From Methanobacterium sp. (GTDB lineage: Archaea; Methanobacteriota; Methanobacteria; Methanobacteriales; Methanobacteriaceae), in contig JAHRFX010000022.1 in assembly GCA_019084405.1 (NCBI GenBank), positions 1 through 25,956 on the forward strand: 25,956 nucleotides of DNA. Direction: 5' to 3'. Both the position numbers and the translations under genes were made by a program. Under the pieces are notes generated by a model. The model did not search any database. It saw nothing but the letters and a program-made list of their open reading frames with translations, and had not been told where the DNA came from. Of this stretch, positions 7,933 to 15,203 are shown piece after piece. The first letter of the stretch is position 1, and each line of letters starts with the position of its first letter.

Positions 7933-8154
7933 CCGGAAGCCTCTGGAATTTATGTTTAAAGCAGGAAAAACTTATTCTTTCTTATTTTTATGGGCATTAT
8001 ATTATATTAAATATTCTAATTTGAGTACCTGCAGGATATGATATATCAGCGAATTAGGCGTTATGCCCCATTAAAAATAAATTGATTGCTAAAAACGCCC
8101 TGACACTGAAAATTAAAATTAAAAATATTTTTAAAAAGTAGTTAATTAACACCC
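7933..8154. other. Intergenic spacer
   Basis: No gene is seen. A GGCGTT...AACGCC inverted repeat (about 8057-8062 and 8094-8099) with a long loop is present, too weak to interpret. The region holds the promoter of the potassium channel gene and the end of the S26-like gene, both on the minus strand. Confidence 0.3.
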
Positions 8155-8778
8155 TTAGTAGGACTTAACCACTCCAATGATATCTCCCCGGGGCACCCAG
8201 GTATTCAGAGGAGTGCGGGTTATAACTGAAGTAGCAGTATAGGTTACTTCCACTTCCTTGTTATCACTGATGAGATAGACCCGGTCTTCTTCAATGATAC
8301 TAACCCTTTTTACAATTAAGTCATAGGTGGGGTGGAAGGCCACCACAATATCCCCTTCTTTAATATCTGCAGTTTTAAGTACTGTCATACTTTGACCGTC
8401 ATACAGGGTGGGGACCATGGAATTTCCTTTTACCACCGCGGGTAAGGGTAGCTGGTCTTCACCAAACTGGGACTTGATGGTGACATCTACCTGGGTGTAG
8501 TTATATTTAAAAGCAATAGATTTAACCCCTGCTTTTATGCTCTCCAGAGTACTGGATGGTTTATTTATGGCTTCAGCTGCATACCGGGCCATTTCCTCAT
8601 CCATCTGAGGTGGTACCATACCCCAGAAAGTATAGGATTGCACGGTGGTGGATGACCCATCAGTCTGGATATTCACATTAAGGGTGGGTTCTATTGAGGA
8701 TAAAGCAATAGAAGAGGCCGCAACCAGGGCCAGGGCCAGTACCATGAAACCCAAAATGATTTTAGAACTATTTCTCAT
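8155..8778 (-). CDS. Membrane-anchored S24/S26 signal-peptidase-like protein
   Basis: A 207-aa protein with one N-terminal membrane helix (about 7-27, IILGFMVLALALVAASSIAL). An extracytoplasmic segment of unknown fold follows at about 30-110. The C-terminal domain is of the signal peptidase I / S24 type. The catalytic box is KGNSMVPTLYDG, with the likely nucleophile S120, followed by KEGDIVVAF and IVKRVS with K157 as the candidate general base. That Ser/Lys pairing is the bacterial style, whereas archaeal/ER signal peptidases usually have Ser/His. It may be a specialised protease rather than the housekeeping enzyme. ATG 8778 follows GGTGA by 5 nt. No obvious substrate gene is adjacent. Confidence 0.75.
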   Translation of the reverse strand: MRNSSKIILGFMVLALALVAASSIALSSIEPTLNVNIQTDGSSTTVQSYTFWGMVPPQMDEEMARYAAEAINKPSSTLESIKAGVKSIAFKYNYTQVDVTIKSQFGEDQLPLPAVVKGNSMVPTLYDGQSMTVLKTADIKEGDIVVAFHPTYDLIVKRVSIIEEDRVYLISDNKEVEVTYTATSVITRTPLNTWVPRGDIIGVVKSY

Positions 8779-8871
8779 GATTTCACCATTAAAAGTGTTT
8801 TGATAATATTAAATATATTTGATAATAATACCTATTCTAGTTTTAATCATTTTTTATAAATATATGATTAT

Positions 8872-9534
8872 TTAAATCAGTTCCTCTATTATCATGCGGG
8901 TGGTGCTAATATCCATCTGCCCCGGGGCGGTGGCCTTATTACCTGAGGCAAAGGTAAAGGGTGCACCAAATAAAGGCCCCACCACCCGGGTATATTTACC
9001 ATAGTCTCCCATGGCCAGTCCCAGGGTGGAAGGATACTCCTGAATAATCTTAAGCACCCTTAAAGTATCCTCCATATTATGAGGCATAACCGCGAACTTG
9101 GCAATATCCCCTATACTCAGTTCTTCTTCCACAATCTTCCGTAGGGAAACTATAGACGGGGTTCTTTTAAAGTCATGGAAGGATATAATGGATTTTGGAG
9201 CTGATTTTACCACTTTTTGGCGTAATTCCGGGGTAGTTTTAAGTTCAATATCCAGGTAGTGGGCCTGGGAACTGGCCACTAAAAGTAGTTCTATACGTTC
9301 CTCTTCTGATCCCTTAAAATATCCTCCTTCAGACTCCACCCGGTTGGTGGCAATAACCGGAAGTTCCAGCTCCCCTAATATTTCCTCTATCATTTCAGGG
9401 GTGGGGTTTTCTAGAGCATCTATCCGGAGTTCTAATAAATCTGCACCCTTTTTTTGATAGGATTTACCAGCGAGAACTGCCCTTTGAGGGGTCTTTTCAA
9501 ATACCGGGACACATATCTGGATATCATTTTCCAA
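8872..9534 (-). CDS. aroD: 3-dehydroquinate dehydratase, type I
   Basis: This 220-aa cytoplasmic TIM-barrel enzyme dehydrates 3-dehydroquinate to 3-dehydroshikimate in the shikimate pathway. Visible features are LELRID (34-39), the catalytic histidine H120 in SFHDFKRTPS, the Schiff-base lysine K146 in DIAKFAVMP, and the substrate-binding tail YTRVVGPLFGAPFTFAS with APGQ (R183, Q206). Length fits the family. The start is TTG at 9534, because GGTGT lies 6 nt upstream and the nearest ATG is out of frame. It reads away from its neighbours. Confidence 0.95.
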   Translation of the reverse strand: MENDIQICVPVFEKTPQRAVLAGKSYQKKGADLLELRIDALENPTPEMIEEILGELELPVIATNRVESEGGYFKGSEEERIELLLVASSQAHYLDIELKTTPELRQKVVKSAPKSIISFHDFKRTPSIVSLRKIVEEELSIGDIAKFAVMPHNMEDTLRVLKIIQEYPSTLGLAMGDYGKYTRVVGPLFGAPFTFASGNKATAPGQMDISTTRMIIEELI

Positions 9535-9771
9535 ATTAATACACCTTTTTAAGTTAATAATAATCTAAATAATTTATTTATTAAAGATTTAATTTAAAAG
9601 TTAAGTGAAGGGTTATAATAAAAACAATGAAAATAATGATGAATGTATTAGTATATCCTTTAAACTAGTATATTAGTTTTTATCCACACCAACCTTAAAA
9701 AAAATGATTAATTATTTTTTAGGCCCAGCCTTATTTAAATGGATTTTTTTAATATAGTCTTATTTTGAATT

Positions 9772-9787
9772 AAAAAAAAGAAAAAAA
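9772..9787 (-). terminator. T-rich archaeal terminator
   Basis: On the minus strand the sequence is T7-C-T8, starting about 24 bp after the stop of the pseudomurein-binding protein gene. Long T-runs alone terminate archaeal RNA polymerase. Confidence 0.6.
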
Positions 9788-9810
9788 GGGGGTAAATTTA
9801 TTGTTTTTTT

Positions 9811-10407
9811 TTATCTTACCCGGCGGGTGTTTATCACCACATAATTTGGTAGTACTCCTCGTTCAGCCTTAAAAGCCACAATACGAGCAAAACTATCCAC
9901 CAGTGCCTGGAAACGAATGTTACCCAGAGAACTCCAGGCGAAATTAGGTGCAACACCATTATTCCTGATGAACCTATTCACCCTAGAGGCCATATCCATG
10001 TAACCAGCCCTGAAGAGGTTACGGTTAACAATGGTTGAACCCACAGGTTTAGGGGCCGTTTTAACATCCATAGCCTTAAATTCATTAGCCGAAGATATCA
10101 AACTGGCTGTGGATAACTCCAAAAATACCGGCATGGTCACGTAATGGGTGACACCTGCAGTATCCTCCATACGCACCCAGTTAGGTAAAACACCACGACT
10201 GGTGATGAAGTTTCTAACTCGACGGGCAGCATCCTGCACCATTAAACGGGTGAAAATACCAGTTTCCGGTGCATTTTCTACAAAGACCGCTGTAACTGAT
10301 TTATCTGCGTCCATATTAATGGTTTGAGGATTGGTGTTTCCAGTTTGGTCTCCAGTCCAGTGACTGAAACTCCAACCAGGATTAGCCACCGCAGTCAATG
10401 TCACCAT
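9811..10407 (-). CDS. Pseudomurein-binding repeat protein, apparently 5'-truncated
   Basis: 198 aa from ATG 10407, preceded by AAGGT; a GTG at 10458 adds 17 hydrophobic residues. The first roughly 40 residues (LTAVANPGWSFSHWTG, INMDADKSVTAVF) are the second half of a divergent InlB-type B-repeat, so the gene begins mid-domain. Pseudomurein-binding repeats follow. One has ARRVRNFITSRGVLPNWV and a second ASRVNRFIRNNGVAPNF. A last half-unit has ARIVAFKAERGVLPNYVVI. Such repeats hold proteins on the pseudomurein wall of Methanobacteriales. No convincing signal peptide is seen unless the longer hydrophobic start is used. It sits between aroD and a conserved methanogen gene. I read it as a remnant or cassette of a larger surface protein rather than a complete one. 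Confidence 0.7.
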   Translation of the reverse strand: MVTLTAVANPGWSFSHWTGDQTGNTNPQTINMDADKSVTAVFVENAPETGIFTRLMVQDAARRVRNFITSRGVLPNWVRMEDTAGVTHYVTMPVFLELSTASLISSANEFKAMDVKTAPKPVGSTIVNRNLFRAGYMDMASRVNRFIRNNGVAPNFAWSSLGNIRFQALVDSFARIVAFKAERGVLPNYVVINTRRVR

Positions 10408-10519
10408 AATTACCTTAAATATAAAAAAATTCCAGTAGAAATTAATTAAAAAACCCACTTAACCAAAAAGGAGATACTTTATCCAATAATTATATATAAT
10501 TAATCAAAAAGGTGATCCC

Positions 10520-11248
10520 ATGAAAGTAACCTCTATTGGTGCAGATATATCTAATAATGACACAAGTTGTAGTAACTCTCTTATAAAGAACCTGGAAGAG
10601 AATATCTCCCATTTAGTGGATTTAGGAGCTGATAAAGCAGCCTTAACCAATATAACCGGTGATGATGTGGTTATAAGTGCCTTTGTCCCGGATGAACTTT
10701 TAGAGACCATTAACCAGGCCATGGTACAAATTTTAAAAGATAATGCCGAGGATCTGGGGGATGTGGAGGGAATATCATCCACCCCGGAAGGTGCCGGAGA
10801 GGGAATATCCTATGCCGAAGCTAATATACGTCAGGACCGTTGCCCGGATGCCATCATTATGGCCTTTGACACCTATGGTGGGGAAGACTTTGTGGGAGAG
10901 GTGGCTAACTCCGCCCGCCTGGCTGCCCAGGGGATGAAAGGCGTAACCGACGTATCAGCCCCTATCACTCCCGGGGTTAACCATATCCCGGGAGTGGGTT
11001 ATGTATCAGATAAAACTGATGATCCAATAATTATTGCTACCATAGAAGATCTGGAGAGTGTGGGTAGTGTGGCCGGGGCCATGATGGGAGCTGCCCTGGG
11101 AAATAAAAATGTTTACCTGGTAAAAAGAGGAGCACCATCCCATGTGATACCAGGAAGTGTTATCACCTCGGTAACCGCCTATATGAATGGTAATATCATT
11201 GATCTGGCTGTGCCCTTTGAAGAAAGGACCCGTATTTTAAGGTTGTAG
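10520..11248 (+). CDS. Conserved methanogen protein of unknown function
   Basis: A 242-aa soluble protein I do not recognise by name. It has no membrane helix or signal peptide. It contains glycine-rich stretches (FDTYGGEDFVGEVANSARL, GSVAGAMMGAALG), a proline/glycine segment (PITPGVNHIPGVGYVSD) and a conserved-looking end (NGNIIDLAVPFEERTRILRL). The pattern suggests an alpha/beta enzyme or cofactor-binding protein. The start is clear: GGTGATC lies 3-4 nt before ATG 10520, a near-perfect anti-Shine-Dalgarno match. TATA-like ATTATATATAAT precedes it closely (10488-10499). It sits between aroD and sucD, an order I recall from Methanothermobacter. A general role in methanogen metabolism is only a guess. 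Confidence 0.8.
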   Translation: MKVTSIGADISNNDTSCSNSLIKNLEENISHLVDLGADKAALTNITGDDVVISAFVPDELLETINQAMVQILKDNAEDLGDVEGISSTPEGAGEGISYAEANIRQDRCPDAIIMAFDTYGGEDFVGEVANSARLAAQGMKGVTDVSAPITPGVNHIPGVGYVSDKTDDPIIIATIEDLESVGSVAGAMMGAALGNKNVYLVKRGAPSHVIPGSVITSVTAYMNGNIIDLAVPFEERTRILRL

Positions 11249-11360
11249 TACCCTGATTTAATATGGAAATTCAGCTTATCCCTTTTATTATAGAAGCCTG
11301 TTGGCCATCCTAATCCTTAAATAAATAAGCGGCCCATATAGTAACTACTAAAAAAAAATA

Positions 11361-11368
11361 TTTTTTTT
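11361..11368 (+). terminator. T8 tract after the unknown gene
   Basis: An A9-TA-T8 stretch lies at 11350-11368, about 100 bp past the stop at 11248 and before the sucD ribosome binding site. It is a candidate terminator; the long purine-pyrimidine tract could also just be spacer. Confidence 0.45.
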
Positions 11369-11404
11369 CATAAACTCAAAAAAAAAAAATTAAGGAGTTT
11401 TATC

Positions 11405-12262
11405 ATGATAATCCTGGATAAAAATACCAAATGTTTAGTACAGGGAATTACCGGAAAGCAGGGAGCTTTCCATACCGAGCAAATGCTGGAATACCACACC
11501 AATATCGTGGCCGGGGTAACCCCGGGTAAGGGTGGTCAAAAATTTGGACCATTAACGGTTTATGATTCTGTAGAAGCAGTAACCGAAGTTATGGATGTTA
11601 ATACCTCCATCATCTTTGTACCGGCCCCCTTTGCCAAGGATGCTGCTTTTGAAGCCATAAGTCAGTTGGATACCGTTATCATTATCACCGAACACATCCC
11701 GGTGCAGGACTCCATGCAGATTATGGAGTATGCCCAAAGAATGGACACCACGGTAGTAGGACCTAATACCCCGGGAATTATATCTCCCGGTGTGGGTAAG
11801 CTGGGTATCATGCCCGCCCATATCTTCCAGCCAGGAGATATTGGTATTGTATCCCGTAGTGGAACCCTTACCTATGAATTCGCCCACCAGATAAGTCGTT
11901 CTGGTAAGGGTCAAAGTACCTGTGTGGGGATTGGAGGAGACCCGGTGGTGGGACTGGAATTTGCCACTGTACTCCAGAAATTTGAAGACGACCCGGACAC
12001 CAGGGCCATGGTGATGATAGGGGAAATCGGAGGTAATGCCGAAGAAAAAGCCGCCCAGTACATAGAAAAAAATATTTCTAAACCAGTTATTGCCTACATC
12101 GCCGGTACCACCGCCCCACCAGGTAAAAGGATGGGACACGCCGGGGCTATCATTGAGGGCGATAGTGGAACAGCAGCAAGTAAAATCCAGGCACTGGAAG
12201 AAGTAGGGGTCCATGTAGTGGAAAAACCATCAGATATGGTAAATATCATAAAAGAATTCTAA
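11405..12262 (+). CDS. sucD: Succinyl-CoA ligase alpha subunit
   Basis: A 285-aa alpha subunit of succinyl-CoA synthetase, which couples succinyl-CoA and succinate to NTP formation. In methanogens it belongs to the incomplete reductive TCA branch. The CoA-binding Rossmann start is clear (CLVQGITGKQGAFHTEQML). PNTPGIISPG (120-129) and SRSGTLTYE (150-158) are family motifs, and the phosphohistidine is H245 in RMGHAGAIIEGDSGTA. Length matches the family. ATG 11405 follows GGAG by 8 nt. The beta subunit gene is not in the window, so the complex is encoded at separate loci. hmgA follows after 203 bp. Confidence 0.95.
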   Translation: MIILDKNTKCLVQGITGKQGAFHTEQMLEYHTNIVAGVTPGKGGQKFGPLTVYDSVEAVTEVMDVNTSIIFVPAPFAKDAAFEAISQLDTVIIITEHIPVQDSMQIMEYAQRMDTTVVGPNTPGIISPGVGKLGIMPAHIFQPGDIGIVSRSGTLTYEFAHQISRSGKGQSTCVGIGGDPVVGLEFATVLQKFEDDPDTRAMVMIGEIGGNAEEKAAQYIEKNISKPVIAYIAGTTAPPGKRMGHAGAIIEGDSGTAASKIQALEEVGVHVVEKPSDMVNIIKEF

Positions 12263-12292
12263 AATAGGGTAAATAACCATAAAAGAATTCTA
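12238..12292 (+). repeat. 30-bp tandem duplication of the sucD 3' end
   Basis: GGTAAATATCATAAAAGAATTC at 12238, ending in the sucD stop codon, is repeated as GGTAAATAACCATAAAAGAATTC from 12268 with one 1-nt insertion and few changes. The second copy lies outside the gene. It looks like a recent slippage or repair duplication. Confidence 0.85.
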
Positions 12293-12465
12293 GATAAGAG
12301 GGGTTGATTATATTAAGTCAGGTATAAGGATACCAAACATCCCTCTAAAAATAAAATCCTATAAATCAGAAGATGCAAGATAAACACCTCCTCATAACCT
12401 TTATTAGAAAGAAATTTATTATAATAAAAGATAATTTCCAAAATACGCCCTATAAGGTTTTAATC

Positions 12466-13674
12466 ATGGTAGATAAAAACGAGATAATTAAAAAACTATC
12501 CTCTGGAGAGATAAAGCTCCATGAGATAGAAAAATTCACCTCCAATGTAAAAGAGAGTGTGGATATTAGAAGGGAATATATAGAAACTATATCTGCTGGA
12601 TCCCTGGATAATGTGGCCCATTATTCTCTGGATATGGAAGAAGCAGTTAAAAAGAATATTGAAAATCCTGTGGGAACTATCCAGATCCCGGTGGGTGTGG
12701 CCGGTCCCCTGAAAGTCAAGGGTGAATATGTCCAAGGAGATTTTTATGTTCCTCTGGCCACTTCTGAAGGGGCCCTGGTGGCCTCAGTTAACCGGGGATG
12801 CTCCCTCATAACCCGGGCGGGAGGTGTTACCACCCGCATCATCTCAGATAAAATGACCAGAGCCCCGGTGATTAAAGCCGAATCAGTGATAAAAGCATTG
12901 GAAATAAAAACCTGGATAGAAGATAATTTCCAGAAACTAAAAGAAACAGCAGAAACCACCACCAGCCATGGAAAACTATTAAAAATTGATCCTGTACTGG
13001 TGGTAGGTTCTTATCTCTATCCCCGTTTTGTATACAGTACCGGGGATAGTATGGGGATGAATATGGTGACCATTGCCACTGAAAAAGCCCTGGATTTACT
13101 ACATCACCAGACCGGAGCCCATGTGGTGGCACTTAGTGGGAATGTCTGTGTGGATAAGAAACCCTCTGCTTTAAATATGGTAGAAGGTCGGGGTAAGACC
13201 CTGATAGCAGAGATAGTGGTACCGGCTGAGATGGTGAAACAAAAACTAAAAACCACCCCCCAGGCCATTGCCGAGGTTAATATTGCTAAAAACCTTGTAG
13301 GTTCAGCTATATCCGGTAGTATGGGTTTTAATGCCCATTACGCTAATATGATCGGGGCCTTATTTTTGGCCACTGGCCAAGATGCGGCTCATGTGGTGGA
13401 GGGTAGTCTGGGGATTACCACTGCTGAGGATAAAAATGGGGATTTATATTTTGCAGTGACCCTTCCTGATGTGCCCCTGGCCACCTTTGGTGGGGGCACC
13501 CGGCTGGAAACCGCCCGGGAATGTTTGGAGATAATGGATGCGTATGGTGCCGGTAAAGTGCAGAAATTTGCAGAGATTGTAGCCGCCACAGTATTAGCCG
13601 GAGAATTGTCACTTTTAGGGGCTCTGGCTTCAGGACATCTGGCCCGGGCACATAAAGACCTGGGAAGGGGTTAA
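12466..13674 (+). CDS. hmgA: 3-hydroxy-3-methylglutaryl-CoA reductase, class I
   Basis: A 402-aa soluble enzyme that reduces HMG-CoA to mevalonate with NADPH, the committed step of archaeal isoprenoid lipid synthesis. Visible are the substrate loop ENPVGTIQIPVGVAGPL (66-82) and the catalytic glutamate E101 in LATSEGALVAS. YPRFVYSTGDSMGMNM carries the catalytic D194, VCVDKKPSALN (K231/K232) the catalytic lysine, and GHLARAH (H396) the catalytic histidine. There is no membrane domain, as usual in archaea. I chose ATG 12466 because AAGGT lies just upstream; an open ATG at 12373 adds 31 residues of no family pattern. It pairs functionally with the GGGP synthase gene 9 kb away. Confidence 0.96.
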   Translation: MVDKNEIIKKLSSGEIKLHEIEKFTSNVKESVDIRREYIETISAGSLDNVAHYSLDMEEAVKKNIENPVGTIQIPVGVAGPLKVKGEYVQGDFYVPLATSEGALVASVNRGCSLITRAGGVTTRIISDKMTRAPVIKAESVIKALEIKTWIEDNFQKLKETAETTTSHGKLLKIDPVLVVGSYLYPRFVYSTGDSMGMNMVTIATEKALDLLHHQTGAHVVALSGNVCVDKKPSALNMVEGRGKTLIAEIVVPAEMVKQKLKTTPQAIAEVNIAKNLVGSAISGSMGFNAHYANMIGALFLATGQDAAHVVEGSLGITTAEDKNGDLYFAVTLPDVPLATFGGGTRLETARECLEIMDAYGAGKVQKFAEIVAATVLAGELSLLGALASGHLARAHKDLGRG

Positions 13675-13706
13675 ATACCTCCACTCATTATGGAGTATTA
13701 AATAAA

Positions 13707-14282
13707 ATGAATATAAAAGAATTTTTTGAAGAATTTTTTAATATGAGCCGTTATGTGGCTTTAGGAAGTCTGGATGGGATCCTGGCTGTTATGGGGGTTA
13801 CCCTCACAGCCAGCGGTGTGGCTGATTTAGGTGGGGCAGAAATTCCTAACTACCTCATTGGCCTAACTGGTCTTAGTGGAGGGATAGCCATAGCCATGTC
13901 CAATGCCTTTGGTTCTTTTATTGGGGAACGGGCTGAGGAAATGCGTTCCATGCGGGAACTGGAAAAGAAGATGATTATGGAAGAAGGCCAGCTGGACGAT
14001 ACCCTTATCCATAAACAGGCCAAACGCCACATCTACATGAGTATGTTCACCCATGGTTTTTCCAGTTTTATTGGATCATTTGTACCGGTAACCGCCGTTC
14101 TGTTAATTGCTGATCGGATCACCGCCACCATAGTCACCCTCATCATGTGCTTTGTGGCCTTGATATTTCTGGGGATATATCTAGGGAAGGTTTCCCGGAA
14201 AAGCCTCTTTAAAACCAGTATTGAAATAGTGGTAATCGGGATATTCATTATGGTGGTTAGTTTTGTTATAGGTGGAGGTTAA
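13707..14282 (+). CDS. VIT1/CCC1-like membrane protein (TIGR00267-type)
   Basis: A 191-aa integral membrane protein resembling the VIT/CCC1 iron/manganese transporter family. About four to five helices are visible: ILAVMGVTLTASGVA, IGLTGLSGGIAIAMSNAFGSFIG, ITATIVTLIMCFVALIFLGIYLG and VVIGIFIMVVSFVIGG. A charged cytoplasmic stretch (GERAEEMRSMRELEKKMIMEEGQ) lies between the second and third helices, where the family has its acidic metal-binding region. SLDGILAVMGV near the N-terminus is the family signature. It follows hmgA by 32 bp and is probably co-transcribed. The ribosome binding site is weak (TGGAG about 12 nt before ATG); ATG 13743 is an alternative. Metal transport is inferred from family. 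Confidence 0.78.
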   Translation: MNIKEFFEEFFNMSRYVALGSLDGILAVMGVTLTASGVADLGGAEIPNYLIGLTGLSGGIAIAMSNAFGSFIGERAEEMRSMRELEKKMIMEEGQLDDTLIHKQAKRHIYMSMFTHGFSSFIGSFVPVTAVLLIADRITATIVTLIMCFVALIFLGIYLGKVSRKSLFKTSIEIVVIGIFIMVVSFVIGGG

Positions 14283-14302
14283 CTAAACTCCATTCATATT
14301 TA

Positions 14303-14321
14303 TTATTATTTTTTTATTCTT
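14303..14321 (+). terminator. T-rich terminator after the VIT-like gene
   Basis: T-rich TATTATTATTTTTTTATTC lies about 20 bp past the stop and separates the hmgA unit from the Ku operon. Confidence 0.5.
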
Positions 14322-14368
14322 ACCTTAATTACTGAAACTTTATTTTAAGTCACCGAGGGAAAATATAT

Positions 14369-14400
14369 CACCTCTATAAAAATATAATATTATAGAGGTG
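14369..14400 (+). promoter_or_regulatory. Palindrome that buries the Ku ribosome binding site
   Basis: CACCTCTATAA (14369-14379) and TTATAGAGGTG (14390-14400) are perfect 11-bp inverted arms around a 10-nt A/T loop. The right arm contains GAGGTG, the ribosome binding site of Ku, 7 nt before ATG 14408, so an RNA hairpin would block it. As DNA, the same palindrome overlaps a TATA-like CTATAAAAATATAAT and could instead be a repressor operator; a TATA there would give a near-leaderless transcript. Confidence 0.75.
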
Positions 14401-14407
14401 TAATTAA

Positions 14408-15172
14408 ATGCGATCCATCTGGTCTGGATATTTAACTTTTGGAAGTATTTTAATTCCCATCCGTACTTATTCTGCCAGCGGGCCCTTGCACATTGGTTTT
14501 CATCAGGTGCATAAAAAAGACTGTGGCCGGGTGCGCTATAAAAAGGTATGTGAAAAGGATGGGAAGGAATTAAAAGCAGATGAAATATCTAAAGCTTTTT
14601 TTATTGCCGGTGAATGTTTAAAGTTCTCTGATGAGGAAATTGAATCCCTAAGGCCCTTTGCCAATAAAATAATGGAAATACAGGGATTCTGTAAAATGGA
14701 TGAAATCCCACTTCTGGGCCTGGGAAAACCCTATTATATCGGTACCCAATCACCTGAAAAAGGAGGAGTGGGGCAAAGTTTCCTTTTACTTAAAAAAGCT
14801 CTGGAAAGAACAGGTAAAGTGGCAGTGGTTAAATGGGTTTCCCGCAGTAACGAATATATTGGAATGCTGCAACCACAAGAAAATGGTTTTATCTTAAAAC
14901 AGCTCCTCTACAAAGAACAGGTACGATCCTCTGAGGAAATAGAAATCATCGAAGCCGAAGTCCCTGAAGACCTCCTGGAAAAAGGAGTGCAGGTGGTAGA
15001 GAAGATGAGTTTTGATTTTGATTGGGGTAGTTACCAGGAGGAATACACCGCCCAGGTAAAAGAACTAATAGAAAAAAAGGCTATGGGTGAGGAAATACCC
15101 CCAGAAGAAATTAAATTACCTGAAACTCGTTCTATTGAAGCTGAATTGGAAAGAATGCTGGCTACTTTGTGA
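14408..15172 (+). CDS. ku: Ku DNA end-binding protein
   Basis: A 254-aa prokaryotic-type Ku, expected to form a homodimeric ring on DNA double-strand ends and recruit ligase. The N-terminus MRSIWSGYLTFGSILIPI is the hallmark start of the bacterial Ku family. CGRVRYKKVCEKDGKEL is the conserved strand/turn of the core beta-barrel. MSFDFDWGSYQEEYTAQVKELI is the family's C-terminal core helix pattern, followed by a short acidic tail (PPEEIKLPETRSIEAELERML). The length is typical of a minimal Ku with no extended basic tail. The ligase starts 31 bp after the stop, so the two are surely an operon. Ku is uncommon in archaea; known cases include Archaeoglobus and Methanocella. Expression may be held down by the palindrome over its ribosome binding site. 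Confidence 0.94.
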   Translation: MRSIWSGYLTFGSILIPIRTYSASGPLHIGFHQVHKKDCGRVRYKKVCEKDGKELKADEISKAFFIAGECLKFSDEEIESLRPFANKIMEIQGFCKMDEIPLLGLGKPYYIGTQSPEKGGVGQSFLLLKKALERTGKVAVVKWVSRSNEYIGMLQPQENGFILKQLLYKEQVRSSEEIEIIEAEVPEDLLEKGVQVVEKMSFDFDWGSYQEEYTAQVKELIEKKAMGEEIPPEEIKLPETRSIEAELERMLATL

Positions 15173-15203
15173 ATGAATAAATAATATTTTTTTTAGGAGA
15201 TTA

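Noticed and set aside
11552..12214. 220-codon open frame antisense to sucD
   Set aside because: It is the mirror of a well-supported enzyme gene, rich in His/Gly/Thr runs without domain pattern and without a ribosome binding site.
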